DNA of 59,204 nt from Photorhabdus cinerea (GTDB lineage: Bacteria > Pseudomonadota > Gammaproteobacteria > Enterobacterales > Enterobacteriaceae). The stretch covers positions 1 through 59,204 of the forward strand of contig NZ_PUJW01000024.1 of assembly GCF_011189575.1 (NCBI RefSeq), given 5' to 3'. The notes under the pieces were generated by a model. That model was not told the origin of the DNA and did no database searches. It was given only the letters and a program-made list of their open reading frames with translations. The position numbers and the translations under genes were made by a program. Below, in pieces: positions 47,885 through 57,525 of the stretch; within the stretch, counting starts at the first letter, position 1; each line of letters starts with the position of its first letter.

Positions 47885-48528
47885 TTTGGTATTGGTAATT
47901 GTACATAAGAAATTGTCGTCTCTATTTTAACTGGCTTTTCTGATAACCACTTATTGAATTCATCCCCCATCTTATAACCTTTAGGCTCACAATTTGACTC
48001 ATCTTTTATCAATGTAGTTATTTCACCAAGCCCATATGATTCTCCTCTTGATTCAACGTTAATTTCGCAGTTATGTTTAGTTGTAAATTCATTATATAAC
48101 CAGCCAGGTTCTATCGTCCTAAATTCTATAATAAATTTTTTATCCTCTCTCATCGGATAGCTCTTCGCGTAAGTATATTCAGGAGAAATTCTGCAAAAGC
48201 GATTCGGAATGTTAGCACAAGGAACTCTTGTATATTTATTACTATCAAATAGTTTATATTCATCTATTCCCATTCCTCGATACCAGTATATCGCTAGTTC
48301 TGCGCGCTCATCAATATTTCTGGATTCATTATTAGTTAATATAATTCTATTTCCAGTATTAACCACATAAAATTCGCATTTTTTATACATAGACATCACT
48401 TTGGTTTCTTGTAATCCATAGCTTTTTATTATATTTTCTACCATTGGATCAATATTACATGCCACACTAAATTGACTAACAACTAATAATAAAGGGGAAA
48501 TCAGAAAAACTTTTTTATTAAAATTCAT
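47881..48528 (-). CDS. Secreted cysteine-rich protein of unknown function, paralog 2
   Basis: A 215-residue relative of the protein at 46826-47476. It shares the leader style (KKVFLISPLLLVVSQFSVA, cleavage about residue 23), six cysteines at equivalent positions, YWYRGM, SPEYTYAKSY, IIEF, PGWLY, FTTKHNC, the ESYGLGE region and FNKWLS. Overall similarity is moderate, so the duplication is not recent, although the ribosome-binding region (GGAGAGAAATATG versus GGAGAGAAACATG) is nearly identical. Six cysteines in a secreted protein suggest three disulfides and folding in the periplasm or outside. No homologue of known function was recognised. AT-rich composition relative to ackA-pta suggests acquired DNA. 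The ATGA overlap with a 35-codon ORF at its 3' end is noted separately. Confidence 0.72.
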   Translation of the reverse strand: MNFNKKVFLISPLLLVVSQFSVACNIDPMVENIIKSYGLQETKVMSMYKKCEFYVVNTGNRIILTNNESRNIDERAELAIYWYRGMGIDEYKLFDSNKYTRVPCANIPNRFCRISPEYTYAKSYPMREDKKFIIEFRTIEPGWLYNEFTTKHNCEINVESRGESYGLGEITTLIKDESNCEPKGYKMGDEFNKWLSEKPVKIETTISYVQLPIPK

Positions 48529-49035
48529 ATTTCTCTCCTTGCTTTATTGATAATGTTGCCACACAAATAAATCACAAAATAAGCTAACAATATAAATCAT
48601 ATGATTCAATTATTTTATCTTATTATTAGTCATATTAAATAAAGGTAGATTATTAAATAGAAAAAAACAAGCCCAATAATAACTAAATTAAAAATAATAA
48701 AAAACATAAAAAAAGATAATTTCAATAACATATAAAATAAATAATTCTTCAGTTATTACAATGTCATATATAATAAAATCACTTATTTATTATTCTACAA
48801 TAACATAAGAAACATCATCCAATTGCAATTATGACCATCTACATAATTCAAATAAATATTATCATGAATTTTTATTTCCCAATAATACGGTAAGTTCACT
48901 TAAGATTTATTATCAATAAAAAGCACCGAAGTTATGAACATTCGGTGCTGGATTCAACTAATGATGCACTTAGCATAGGAAGTCTGTTTAAATGCCAAAA
49001 TAGCTAAATATATTAAATGCAAGCCACCCGCCTGA
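48529..49035. other. AT-rich region between paralog 2 and the permease
   Basis: About 500 bp, very AT-rich, with the paralog 2 promoter on one side and the permease terminator on the other. No gene seen. Confidence 0.5.
48917..48949 (-). terminator. Terminator downstream of the ast/permease unit
   Basis: On the minus strand the stem AGCACCGAA/TTCGGTGCT (48941-48949 with 48922-48930) is followed by TTTTTATT. A good intrinsic terminator for the permease gene, about 90 bp after its stop. Confidence 0.8.
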
Positions 49036-50490
49036 CTATGGACGAAAACCTTCTTTCGCTACCTGATAATCTTGTTCTTCCTGTGCTTCATTTTTCTTTT
49101 TCACGCGCCATAGAATACTTAACGCGATAAACCACAAAGGTGTACCACAGAGAGCTACCAACGTATCGGGATCAAAAACCATTATCACTACTGTGAGGAT
49201 GAAAAAAATCAGCGTGATCCACGTCATCGACACTCCCAAAGGCATCTTAAATATTGATCGTTTATGCAATTCAGGATGATGTTTACGATAGGCTAAATAG
49301 GCCACTAATATCACACACCAGCTATAAATCACCATAATAGAAGCAACGGTTGATACAATAGTAAATAACCGCATGACATTTGGTACGATAAATAGAAGTG
49401 ACGTGCCAATTATCATACAGAAACAGGAAAATATCAGACTATGTACCGGAATAGCAGTATTACGGGAAAGAATTTTAAATTTCCAGTGAGCATTTCTTTC
49501 CGTTGATAACCCATAAAGCATACGTGTACAAGCATATAATCCACTATTAGCAGAAGACATTGCCGACGTTAATGCAACAAAGTTAACAATTGCGGCAGCA
49601 GCTGGCAGACCAGCCAGGGAAAATAACGTCACAAAAGGGCTGGTTTCAGATGAAATACGTCCCCAGGAAGTCACAGCAATAATGCTTAACATTGAGAAAA
49701 TATAGAAGATAAAAATTCTCATCGGGATCTTATTAATTGCTTTCGGCAATATCTTTTCTGGATCTTTTGTTTCTGCGGTCATGGTGCCAACAAGTTCAAC
49801 CCCAGTAAAAGAAAAAATCGCAATCTGAAAACCGGCAAAAAAACCAAAAATACCATTCGGCAGGAATACTGATGGATCAGTCAGATTATTAATGGATGCC
49901 GTCATACCATCTGGTGATTTCCAGCCTATCATCACCATACCGATACCCACAATAATTAGCGCTAAAATCGCAATGACTTTAATAATCGCAAACCAAAATT
50001 CAGCTTCACCAAATAACCGGACAGACAACAAATTGCAAGTACAAAGTAAACCCAAGGTTAAAAACGCAGGCACCCAAAGAGAAACGCCGGGAAACCAATA
50101 TTGAATATATCCTCCACAAACCACCACATCAGCAATACAGGATACAATCCAACTCATCCAGTAAGTCCAGCCGAGAAAAAAACTCGCTTTCGTCCCTAAA
50201 TAATCAGACACGAAATCAGCAAAAGAGCGATAATTCAATTTAGTGAGCAGTAATTCTCCCATAGCTCGCATCACCATATACACAAAAAAACCGACAATGG
50301 CATAGGTAATAATGATTGATGTTCCGGATACGGCAATAGTTTTGCCCGACCCCATAAATAAACCGGTACCAATAGCACCGCCAATAGAAATCATTTGAAT
50401 ATGACGTGCACTCAATCCTCTATGCAGCTCTTGCGAATCAGTAAATTTCTCTGTCGAAAGGTTTTGTTGAGTTTTATTATTTTTTATCAT
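49036..50490 (-). CDS. cycA: CycA-like amino-acid permease (APC superfamily, AAT family)
   Basis: A 484-residue inner-membrane transporter with about 12 helices and the AAT signature SIGGAIGTGLFMGSGKTI near the N-terminus. It shares long blocks with E. coli CycA, the D-serine/D-alanine/glycine transporter (FFAGFQIAIFSFTGVELVG, TAETKDPEK, LPAAAAIVNFVALTSAMSSANSG). It lies 100 bp downstream of astE on the same strand, separated by a hairpin. The substrate could therefore be arginine or another amino acid feeding the ast pathway instead of D-serine/glycine; sequence alone does not decide. A good terminator follows. Confidence 0.8.
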   Translation of the reverse strand: MIKNNKTQQNLSTEKFTDSQELHRGLSARHIQMISIGGAIGTGLFMGSGKTIAVSGTSIIITYAIVGFFVYMVMRAMGELLLTKLNYRSFADFVSDYLGTKASFFLGWTYWMSWIVSCIADVVVCGGYIQYWFPGVSLWVPAFLTLGLLCTCNLLSVRLFGEAEFWFAIIKVIAILALIIVGIGMVMIGWKSPDGMTASINNLTDPSVFLPNGIFGFFAGFQIAIFSFTGVELVGTMTAETKDPEKILPKAINKIPMRIFIFYIFSMLSIIAVTSWGRISSETSPFVTLFSLAGLPAAAAIVNFVALTSAMSSANSGLYACTRMLYGLSTERNAHWKFKILSRNTAIPVHSLIFSCFCMIIGTSLLFIVPNVMRLFTIVSTVASIMVIYSWCVILVAYLAYRKHHPELHKRSIFKMPLGVSMTWITLIFFILTVVIMVFDPDTLVALCGTPLWFIALSILWRVKKKNEAQEEQDYQVAKEGFRP

Positions 50491-50534
50491 GATAATACCC
50501 GTCCGTCATTAAAGCGAAGAAGCACATTGCGGAA

Positions 50535-50573
50535 TTCTTTCTGAAGAAGAAAGTGCCACTGCTTCAGAAAGAA
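50535..50573 (-). other. Intercistronic hairpin between astE and the permease
   Basis: A perfect 12-bp stem TTCTTTCTGAAG (50535-50546) pairing with CTTCAGAAAGAA (50562-50573) across a 15-nt loop. There is no T-run, so it may be an mRNA processing or stability element instead of a terminator. Confidence 0.55.
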
Positions 50574-50591
50574 AATGTCGTAATATTTTAT

Positions 50592-51581
50592 TTAGTTATT
50601 TTTTTCATTTAGAGCAAGTAACAATCCCGCCCGTAATCCATTAGCAACCTCAGCATTAGGAAATAATATAAATTTTGCTGGGGAGGTAATTTTCCAATAG
50701 CGATCCTGTTGGCTGGCAATTTCAAATCCTTCAGGCAACTCAGTGAAATTCATGGTATCGGCAGGTATATGAAGTTGAAAACTGTCATCACTCTTAATAA
50801 TCGAATCAACTATTTGGTAATGTTTCAGCTCAGGTTTAATGCGTGCAGTTATTTGCGAATAAGGGATTAAACCATGAAGAGCCTCAATGATTTTCTGAAA
50901 TCTTTTTAAATCATTTTTACCAAAAGGCATTACTTTGCCAATTTCCATCGTGCAACTGTCTGCGCCAAATTTTTCTCCCAGGAAGTGGCTGAAAGTCCCT
51001 CCTTTTTCTTTGTGATAAACCAGTGCTTCAATATCACTATCACTCAACCATTGCATAAACTCAGCAGAAAAAGGACGGCCCTGAGCAGGTAATAACGCAA
51101 ATTGCTCATGATGAGAAGCCCGTATCGCTGTATGCAAGTCAATATGCCAGCGAATATTTGTAGAAGACACCGAAGGTTCAGCAAAAAAACGACTCACAAC
51201 ATTTTCCAGTTCAGCCGCACGTGACCGCTCATTTCCCTGCGGGAAATCCAGATAACGACCACCAAACATTCGGTTCAAATCATTATGCAAGTAACGCCGA
51301 TTCGCACGCATAGCAGGCAGGTTACCGAAGATGATCAACAAGTTATTTTCTAGTGTTAGCGTACCATCAGCCAACTGTGCCAATAACTGAATCAATATTT
51401 CAATAGGTGCCGTTTCATTACCATGAATACCCGCAGAAATCACCAGAGATCGATTTTTCCCTTCACAAGGAATAAGTTGCAATACCCCTTCTGCCAACCA
51501 ACTCGCACTGATTGTTTCCGGAAACGTCAAATGATTAGCAAGTTTCTTTTCAAGCAATAACGTTAACAGATCCATATCCAC
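50592..51581 (-). CDS. astE: Succinylglutamate desuccinylase AstE
   Basis: The last step of the ast pathway: hydrolyses N-succinylglutamate to glutamate and succinate. It is a zinc carboxypeptidase-like enzyme of 329 residues with metal ligands H53 and E56 (GIHGNETAPIE) and H150 (WHIDLHTA), and a catalytic Glu about E213 (TMEIGKVMPFG). It starts 6 bp after astB and ends the ast operon. Confidence 0.96.
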   Translation of the reverse strand: MDMDLLTLLLEKKLANHLTFPETISASWLAEGVLQLIPCEGKNRSLVISAGIHGNETAPIEILIQLLAQLADGTLTLENNLLIIFGNLPAMRANRRYLHNDLNRMFGGRYLDFPQGNERSRAAELENVVSRFFAEPSVSSTNIRWHIDLHTAIRASHHEQFALLPAQGRPFSAEFMQWLSDSDIEALVYHKEKGGTFSHFLGEKFGADSCTMEIGKVMPFGKNDLKRFQKIIEALHGLIPYSQITARIKPELKHYQIVDSIIKSDDSFQLHIPADTMNFTELPEGFEIASQQDRYWKITSPAKFILFPNAEVANGLRAGLLLALNEKNN

Positions 51582-51587
51582 TCCAAT

Positions 51588-52931
51588 TTAGCGTTGAAAT
51601 TCATAGATCGATCCTAAATTTAGGATTTGCGTAAGCTCATCCAGAGCGGTATAAAATTCACGAAGTAATTGGGGATCAGCCAGATCACTGGAACATAATT
51701 GATCACGATAATGCTGTTCTATCCATTTGGTCAGACGATCATAAAGCTGAGTATTCATCAGTGTTGCAGGATTGACAGCACTGAATTCAGCATCATTTAA
51801 CACAACCCTCAGGCGTAAACATGCTGGTCCGCCGCCATTACGCATACTTTCCCGAAGATCAAAAACGCAGACTTCATTAATGGGTGAAGAAGTTTGCGCA
51901 ATCAATGACTGTAAATAATCCCAGACGACAGCATTTTGACGGCACTCTTCAGGAACAACGATCATCATTTTTCCATCAGTTTTACTCAGTAACTGACTAT
52001 TAAAGAGATAAGAATCAACCACATCTTTAATACTTACCCGCTCTGAAGGCACTTCAATCGCGACAAAATCATGTCCCAACACCGCCATTTTTTCCTTAAT
52101 TTCAGCGAGAGCCTGAGCCTGATTAAGGTAAGCATATTGATGATGAAAGAGGACATTTCGGTTGCTCACTGCAATGACATCATTGTGGAAAACACCACTG
52201 TCAATGGCGACAGGTTTTTGCTGCACAAAGACGGTTTGTGCCGGATTAAGCTGATGCAGCCGTGCAACAGCTTCACTGGCTTCCCGTGTTTGCCGCGCGG
52301 GGTAAAGCTGGGGCATCGGACCACCACGCAGCACGCTACGCCCATAAACAAATACCTGTACGCCCGGCGTATGATAGTCACCACAGAGACGATTATGGTT
52401 TGCCGCCCCTTCATCACCGAAATCCTCATGTTGTGGCAGAGCATGATGATGAACAAAATAGTTTTGATTAGCAAAAGTGGCTTTTAACGCGGCTGCCGTC
52501 GTTTCTGTTTCCAGCGAACGATGCAATTTGTTATTTAAATTTGCTACCGTGAAATGCACTCTCTGGTCAGCACTATCTGCTGAAGGTGACACTGTCGCCG
52601 CGTTTGCTGTCCACATTGATGACGCAGAACTCAGCTTTGATAACAACACAGGAGAATATTGAGCCGCTTTCTGGAGTACTTGCTCATCACTGCCTGCAAA
52701 ACCTAAATTACGCAACGCGGGAATATTAGGACGTTGTTGCGGTGGAAGCACTCCCTGAATAAACCCTACATCAGCCAGCGACTTCATTTTCATCAACCCT
52801 TGCAGCGCAGCTTTGCGTGGGTTAGACACACTATCCCTATTATAGATAGATGCCTTATTACCCACTGAAAGCCCAGCGTAATGATGGGTCAGACCGACCA
52901 ACCCATCAAAATTTGCTTCAAAACCAGACAT
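51588..52931 (-). CDS. astB: N-Succinylarginine dihydrolase AstB
   Basis: Converts N-succinylarginine to N-succinylornithine, ammonia and carbon dioxide. The 447 residues are a pentein-fold amidinotransferase-like enzyme. The triad is C371 (GGGPACLRLRV), E174 (EDFGDEGAANH) and H249 (GVFHND), placed as in E. coli AstB within a few residues. The gene follows astD by 27 bp. Confidence 0.96.
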   Translation of the reverse strand: MSGFEANFDGLVGLTHHYAGLSVGNKASIYNRDSVSNPRKAALQGLMKMKSLADVGFIQGVLPPQQRPNIPALRNLGFAGSDEQVLQKAAQYSPVLLSKLSSASSMWTANAATVSPSADSADQRVHFTVANLNNKLHRSLETETTAAALKATFANQNYFVHHHALPQHEDFGDEGAANHNRLCGDYHTPGVQVFVYGRSVLRGGPMPQLYPARQTREASEAVARLHQLNPAQTVFVQQKPVAIDSGVFHNDVIAVSNRNVLFHHQYAYLNQAQALAEIKEKMAVLGHDFVAIEVPSERVSIKDVVDSYLFNSQLLSKTDGKMMIVVPEECRQNAVVWDYLQSLIAQTSSPINEVCVFDLRESMRNGGGPACLRLRVVLNDAEFSAVNPATLMNTQLYDRLTKWIEQHYRDQLCSSDLADPQLLREFYTALDELTQILNLGSIYEFQR

Positions 52932-52958
52932 AGATACCTCTGGAAAAATGGTATTAAG

Positions 52959-54437
52959 TTAATCAGGGAAATGAATTCCCGGTGCCAGCGTTTCAGGTAA
53001 AAAAAGTTCATCGGAAACAAGGGATGCCATCGGCCAGGCACAGTAATCAGCAGCATAATAAGCACTGGGCCGGAAGTTTCCTGATGCACCAATACCACCG
53101 AAAGGTGCTTTACTGGAAGCCCCAGTCAACGGCTTATTCCAGTTCACAATCCCCGCTCTCGCATCTTCTGATAAGCGCTGAAACAGTGCAGCATCTGGCG
53201 AAATTAAACCAACAGCCAGCCCGAACCGGGTGTTATTGGCGATAGCTAACGCTTCATCAAATGTGTCATAACGCATCAACATGAGCAGCGGCCCGAAATA
53301 CTCTTCATCAGGTTGATCGACTATCTGACTAACATCAATAATCCCTGGTGTCAGCAACGTTGATTGAGGAGCGAGTTGCTCCAACGAAACCAAAGAAATC
53401 CCACCAAGTTTTTGTAGCCGATCTTGCGCTTCCAACAAATTCTGAACAGCCTGTAGAGAAATGACTCCACCAATAAAAGGTTGAGGTTGTGCATCCCAAT
53501 GGGATGGAACAATCTGTTTAGTCACTTCCACCAAACGTTTAATTACTGCGTCTCCATGTGCACCATTTTTTACCAACAATCTGCGAGCGCAGGTGCAACG
53601 TTGACCCGCGGAGATAAATGCTGACTGCACAATGGTATAAACAGCGGCATCAATATCATCACAGGCATCAACGATCAGTGCATTATTTCCTCCCATTTCA
53701 AGTGCCAACATTTTTTCTGGATGACCGCCAAACACGCGGTGAAAGTGAAAGCCAGTATTAGCACTCCCTGTAAACAGCACACCATCGAGCTGCTTATCCT
53801 CCAGCAATACGGTCCCTGTATTACGCGCACCTTGAACCAAATTAAGCACCCCTGCGGGCAAGCCCGCTTTTTCCCACAGTTTTACGGTTTCTTCAGCGGT
53901 CATCGGTGTCAGCTCACTGGGTTTAAACACCAGCGTATTACCCGCGATCAGTGCGGGAATAATATGACCATTGGGTAAATGACCAGGAAAGTTATACGGA
54001 CCAAAAACCGCCATCACACCATGGGGACGATGACGCAATAACGCCCGACCATCTGGCATAATGGTTTCTGATTCTCCTGTACGCTGTTCCCATGCTTCAA
54101 TGGAAATAGCCGCTTTACCTATCATGGATTGTATTTCAGTACGTGTTTCCCATAATGGTTTACTGGTTTCTTGACTGATAACACGGGCGAGAACTTCTTT
54201 CTCTTCATTCAACAAAACTACAAACTTCTGGACGACATTAATTCGCTCACTGACTGGCAAATGTGACCAAGAATAAAACGCCTCGCGGGCAGACTGACAA
54301 GCAGCGCTGACTTGAGAGGCATCGGCGCTGTTAGCTTGCCACAGGATCTGTTGATCTATTGGAGAGAATTTGGTTATCGATTCACCCTGCCCCTCTACCC
54401 ATCTTCCCCCAATGTAATGTGCTTTATGATTCATCAT
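52959..54437 (-). CDS. astD: Succinylglutamate semialdehyde dehydrogenase AstD
   Basis: An NAD-dependent aldehyde dehydrogenase of 492 residues acting on succinylglutamate semialdehyde. The catalytic Cys lies in SAGQRCTCARR and the general-base Glu in LALEMGGNNAL. The cofactor fold lies around GPYNFPGHLPNGHI and FTGSANTGFHFH, and the C-terminal GGIGASGNFRPSAYYAADYC is family-typical. It follows astA by 2 bp. The start MMNHKAHY has two possible ATGs (54437 and 54434). Confidence 0.96.
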   Translation of the reverse strand: MMNHKAHYIGGRWVEGQGESITKFSPIDQQILWQANSADASQVSAACQSAREAFYSWSHLPVSERINVVQKFVVLLNEEKEVLARVISQETSKPLWETRTEIQSMIGKAAISIEAWEQRTGESETIMPDGRALLRHRPHGVMAVFGPYNFPGHLPNGHIIPALIAGNTLVFKPSELTPMTAEETVKLWEKAGLPAGVLNLVQGARNTGTVLLEDKQLDGVLFTGSANTGFHFHRVFGGHPEKMLALEMGGNNALIVDACDDIDAAVYTIVQSAFISAGQRCTCARRLLVKNGAHGDAVIKRLVEVTKQIVPSHWDAQPQPFIGGVISLQAVQNLLEAQDRLQKLGGISLVSLEQLAPQSTLLTPGIIDVSQIVDQPDEEYFGPLLMLMRYDTFDEALAIANNTRFGLAVGLISPDAALFQRLSEDARAGIVNWNKPLTGASSKAPFGGIGASGNFRPSAYYAADYCAWPMASLVSDELFLPETLAPGIHFPD

Positions 54438-54439
54438 AA

Positions 54440-55471
54440 TTAGTTTTCCTCTGGAAAGAGACTGACGAGTCGCACCTGCTCCCCATCACTGATCTGAAGT
54501 GCATCCATTTCAACGGGTGTTAGAGAAAGTTCCTCGCCGTCATACGCAATATTCAGTAAAAGCGCTCGAAATTCACTAAAGTACTGATTGGCAACGATGC
54601 AAGGAATTCCATCATTGCGGATAACTGACTTAGCTTTGCTGACAGTAACAAGCTGACTCTCTTTTACTGCGCGTATCCGGTCGATCTCAGCCTGTAGTAA
54701 AGCACCTGCGTCAAAAATATCGATATGGCCTTGATAGGAAAAACCTTCTTTCTCAAGAATCGCACGGGCTGGGACAGTTTTTTCATGAACCTGTCCAATC
54801 ACCTTCTGCGCCTCGGGAGATAATAAGGATATATAAACCGGATGCAGAGGCATGAGTTCCGCAATAAAAGTTTTTGATCCAATACCAGTTAAGTAATCTG
54901 CCTGAGAAAAAGGAATGCCAAAAAAATGTTGTCCCAATGCGTTCCAGAAAGGCGAATTCCCTTGCTCATCAGCAACGCCACGCATTTCAGCGAATATTAT
55001 TTTAGAAAACAGATCCCTAAATGCGGCGATAAAGAGAAAACGCGCTTTAGAGAGAAATGTGCCATTTTTTCCTTTCTGATATTCCGGGTCTAGGAACAAG
55101 GTACATAATTCACTGTTACCCGTCTGATCTTGTTCTAAAGTTAAAGCTTCAATAGCTTTATAAACGCCCAACTCACGTGATGAGCGAATCGTTTTTTGTA
55201 CCCGAAAGTTATAAAACGGTTCCTCCAATCCTACCGCCGCTTCTATAGCACTAACGCCTACTACGCGATTCGCACTGGTATCTTCCAGCACAAAAAAGAA
55301 TCCTTGTTGAGATCTGGTCAATCTTCCTTCAAAAGTATCGACGCTACGTGTAATACGTGAACGTAATTGATCCAGGTTATTTGGCAAAGATGTCAGACCT
55401 ATACCAGCTCGTTCGGATAAAGCCTGAATCCCCTTTAAATCACTATTCTGGACAGTTCGGAAAAGCATCAT
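54440..55471 (-). CDS. astA: Arginine N-succinyltransferase AstA
   Basis: The first step of the ast pathway: transfers succinyl from succinyl-CoA to arginine. The 343 residues belong to the AstA/AruF family (GNAT-like fold). Visible family blocks are GIGLTSLPNN near the N-terminus, ELCTLFLDPEYQKGKNG and FAEMRGVADEQGNSPFWNA in the middle, and the domain around FGIPFSQADYLTG. It follows astC by 21 bp. Confidence 0.95.
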   Translation of the reverse strand: MMLFRTVQNSDLKGIQALSERAGIGLTSLPNNLDQLRSRITRSVDTFEGRLTRSQQGFFFVLEDTSANRVVGVSAIEAAVGLEEPFYNFRVQKTIRSSRELGVYKAIEALTLEQDQTGNSELCTLFLDPEYQKGKNGTFLSKARFLFIAAFRDLFSKIIFAEMRGVADEQGNSPFWNALGQHFFGIPFSQADYLTGIGSKTFIAELMPLHPVYISLLSPEAQKVIGQVHEKTVPARAILEKEGFSYQGHIDIFDAGALLQAEIDRIRAVKESQLVTVSKAKSVIRNDGIPCIVANQYFSEFRALLLNIAYDGEELSLTPVEMDALQISDGEQVRLVSLFPEEN

Positions 55472-55492
55472 AAGATCACCTTCAATCTGCTA

Positions 55493-56701
55493 TTAACCGA
55501 CAAACCGCATAATGGCACTTTCAAGACGAACCAGACCTTCATCAATATCAGCAAATTCAATGTTTAATGCAGGCGCAAAGCGCAATACATCCGGCCCGGC
55601 AATCAATACAATCAACCCCTCTTCTGCTGCAGTATTGGTCAACTGCTTCGCCTTACCTTGCCAATTCTTATGTAATTCAGCCCCCAGAAGCAGCCCTTTG
55701 CCCCGCAAGCAACTGAATATTTGATAACGCTGATTGAGTTTCGATAATCTATCCATAAAATAATCATGACGCTGTTGCACTCCGGTAAGAAGTTCTGTCT
55801 GATTAACAATGGAAAGCACTTTATTAGCGACTGCCGCTGCCAGAGGATTACCACCAAAAGTTGTCCCATGCGTGCCGGGTTGAAAGGCTTCTGCAATATG
55901 TTGTTTCGTCAACATAGCACCAATAGGAAAACCCCCACCAAGACCTTTTGCACTGGTCAGAATATCAGGCTCCACGCCATACCCCTGATAAGCATAAAGA
56001 TATCCGGTACGACCTACTCCAGTTTGGATTTCATCGAAAATGAGTAGTGCCTGAAAGCGATCACATAAGGTACGCAATCCCTGCAAAAATTCAGGATCTG
56101 CGGGAATAACTCCACCCTCCCCAATAATAGGTTCAACAATAATCGCACAAGTATTTTCAGAGATGTGCTCCCTGATCGCAGACAAGTCATTATAAGGAAG
56201 ATGAGTAATTTCTTGAGGAAGAGGTGCATAATCTTGTGAATATTTTGGTTGCCCTCCAACTGTAACGGTAAATAATGTCCTGCCATGAAAAGAATCGTTA
56301 AATGAGATAATCTCATTTTTATTTTTTCCATACTTATCAGCAGCATATTTCCTGGCTAACTTTAATGCTGCCTCGTTAGCTTCTGCGCCTGAATTACAGA
56401 AAAATACTTTATCAGCAAAAGTATTTGCCACAAGTCTCTTCGCTAATTTAAGAACTGGCTCATTCGTGTAACCATTTCCTATATGCCATATTTTCTCAAT
56501 CTGAGAAATTAGCTCATCTTTTAATTCAGGATGGGCATGCCCTAATGAATTAACCGCAATCCCACCAGCAAAATCAATATATTCCTTTCCATCCTGATCC
56601 CATACTTTCGAGCCTTTGGCCTGAACAGGGATGAACTTAGCAGGAGAGAAACAAGGTACCATATAGTGATCAAACCAACTTCTCTGAATATTTTCTAACA
56701 T
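55493..56701 (-). CDS. astC: Succinylornithine transaminase AstC
   Basis: A PLP-dependent class III aminotransferase of 402 residues converting N-succinylornithine to the semialdehyde; related enzymes also handle acetylornithine, so ArgD-like activity is possible. The PLP lysine lies in LTSAKGLGGGFPIG (about K252). The substrate and cofactor region includes FCNSGAEANEAALK and FDEIQTGVGRTGY. It is the first gene of ast. In E. coli the operon needs sigma-54 and NtrC, but I could not find a convincing -24/-12 element by eye upstream of 56701. Confidence 0.95.
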   Translation of the reverse strand: MLENIQRSWFDHYMVPCFSPAKFIPVQAKGSKVWDQDGKEYIDFAGGIAVNSLGHAHPELKDELISQIEKIWHIGNGYTNEPVLKLAKRLVANTFADKVFFCNSGAEANEAALKLARKYAADKYGKNKNEIISFNDSFHGRTLFTVTVGGQPKYSQDYAPLPQEITHLPYNDLSAIREHISENTCAIIVEPIIGEGGVIPADPEFLQGLRTLCDRFQALLIFDEIQTGVGRTGYLYAYQGYGVEPDILTSAKGLGGGFPIGAMLTKQHIAEAFQPGTHGTTFGGNPLAAAVANKVLSIVNQTELLTGVQQRHDYFMDRLSKLNQRYQIFSCLRGKGLLLGAELHKNWQGKAKQLTNTAAEEGLIVLIAGPDVLRFAPALNIEFADIDEGLVRLESAIMRFVG

Positions 56702-57525
56702 GGATCATTTCCCCTTAAAATAGAGAGCGTCTGGACGAAAGAAAAATATAACTTTCGCTACTTTTCAGCTCGTACTGATATAACTAATTAATAAATACTG
56801 AGGGAAAGGTTTACTAAGTTGAATTCTAAAAAGATTTAAAGATAAATAAGATTACATGATTTCGTTAATATTATAATTCTTATCAGTATTTTCGAAAAAC
56901 AATCCCTCAGTCATTGGACAGATACTGTTGCTCGCGCTTAACAAAGTCAACACAAGTTATAAACAAAAAAATACTTTTTGATCTCGTTCAAAATTCCAAA
57001 AAGTATTTTTATGCGCAGTTTATGCACTCAATGTGAATAACAAAGGAATAAATGGTGAATAAACTAAACCTGCTGCATATAGATGAAAAGAATAAGTAAA
57101 TAATTATTCATCAATAACGTTTGAAATTGACCTACTTGAATGTGAAATAAAATTTGACGGGTTCTGATTTTGTAATCACCAAGCTAGTTCTATCAACAAA
57201 ATAACAAAATAAGTGAACAATCTGACTGTCACTTAATACAAAATTAACTTCCAACTCAGAAGATTAGCGATATCTAAACTTTCTTATATTACAAATAATA
57301 ACGGCATTACCTCCTGGTCAGATTATTTATAAAAAATTGATCGCATCATGCCTTATCTCAATGATTTATCTGAATTAGATAAACAGATCAGGTCCTATGT
57401 GGGGAAAGTTATTCTGTCGCAATTATCACTTTCCTTATACTATTTTAATAAAGAAAAAATCCGGTATAAGCAATATATACCGGATTATCACACCAACGCT
57501 AAATTATTCAGTATTTCTTAATATA
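56702..57525. other. Intergenic region between the ast operon and the NRPS gene
   Basis: About 820 bp of AT-rich sequence. It holds the ast promoter at its left end and the terminator for the NRPS gene at its right end. A 57-codon plus-strand frame at 57348-57521 spans the terminator hairpin and has no ribosome-binding site, so I do not call it. Confidence 0.5.
57458..57486 (-). terminator. Terminator downstream of the NRPS gene
   Basis: A perfect 11-bp stem AATCCGGTATA (57458-57468) pairing with 57476-57486 across a 7-nt loop. On the minus strand it is followed by TTTTTTCTTTATT, a good intrinsic terminator 40 bp after the NRPS stop. Confidence 0.85.

Noticed and set aside
56702..57300. Sigma-54 (-24/-12) promoter for the ast operon
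   Set aside because: No TGGCAC-N5-TTGC-like match was found by eye on the minus strand upstream of astC.
57348..57521. 57-codon plus-strand frame starting MPYLNDLSELDKQIRSY
   Set aside because: It runs through the terminator hairpin of the NRPS gene and has no ribosome-binding site or recognisable similarity.
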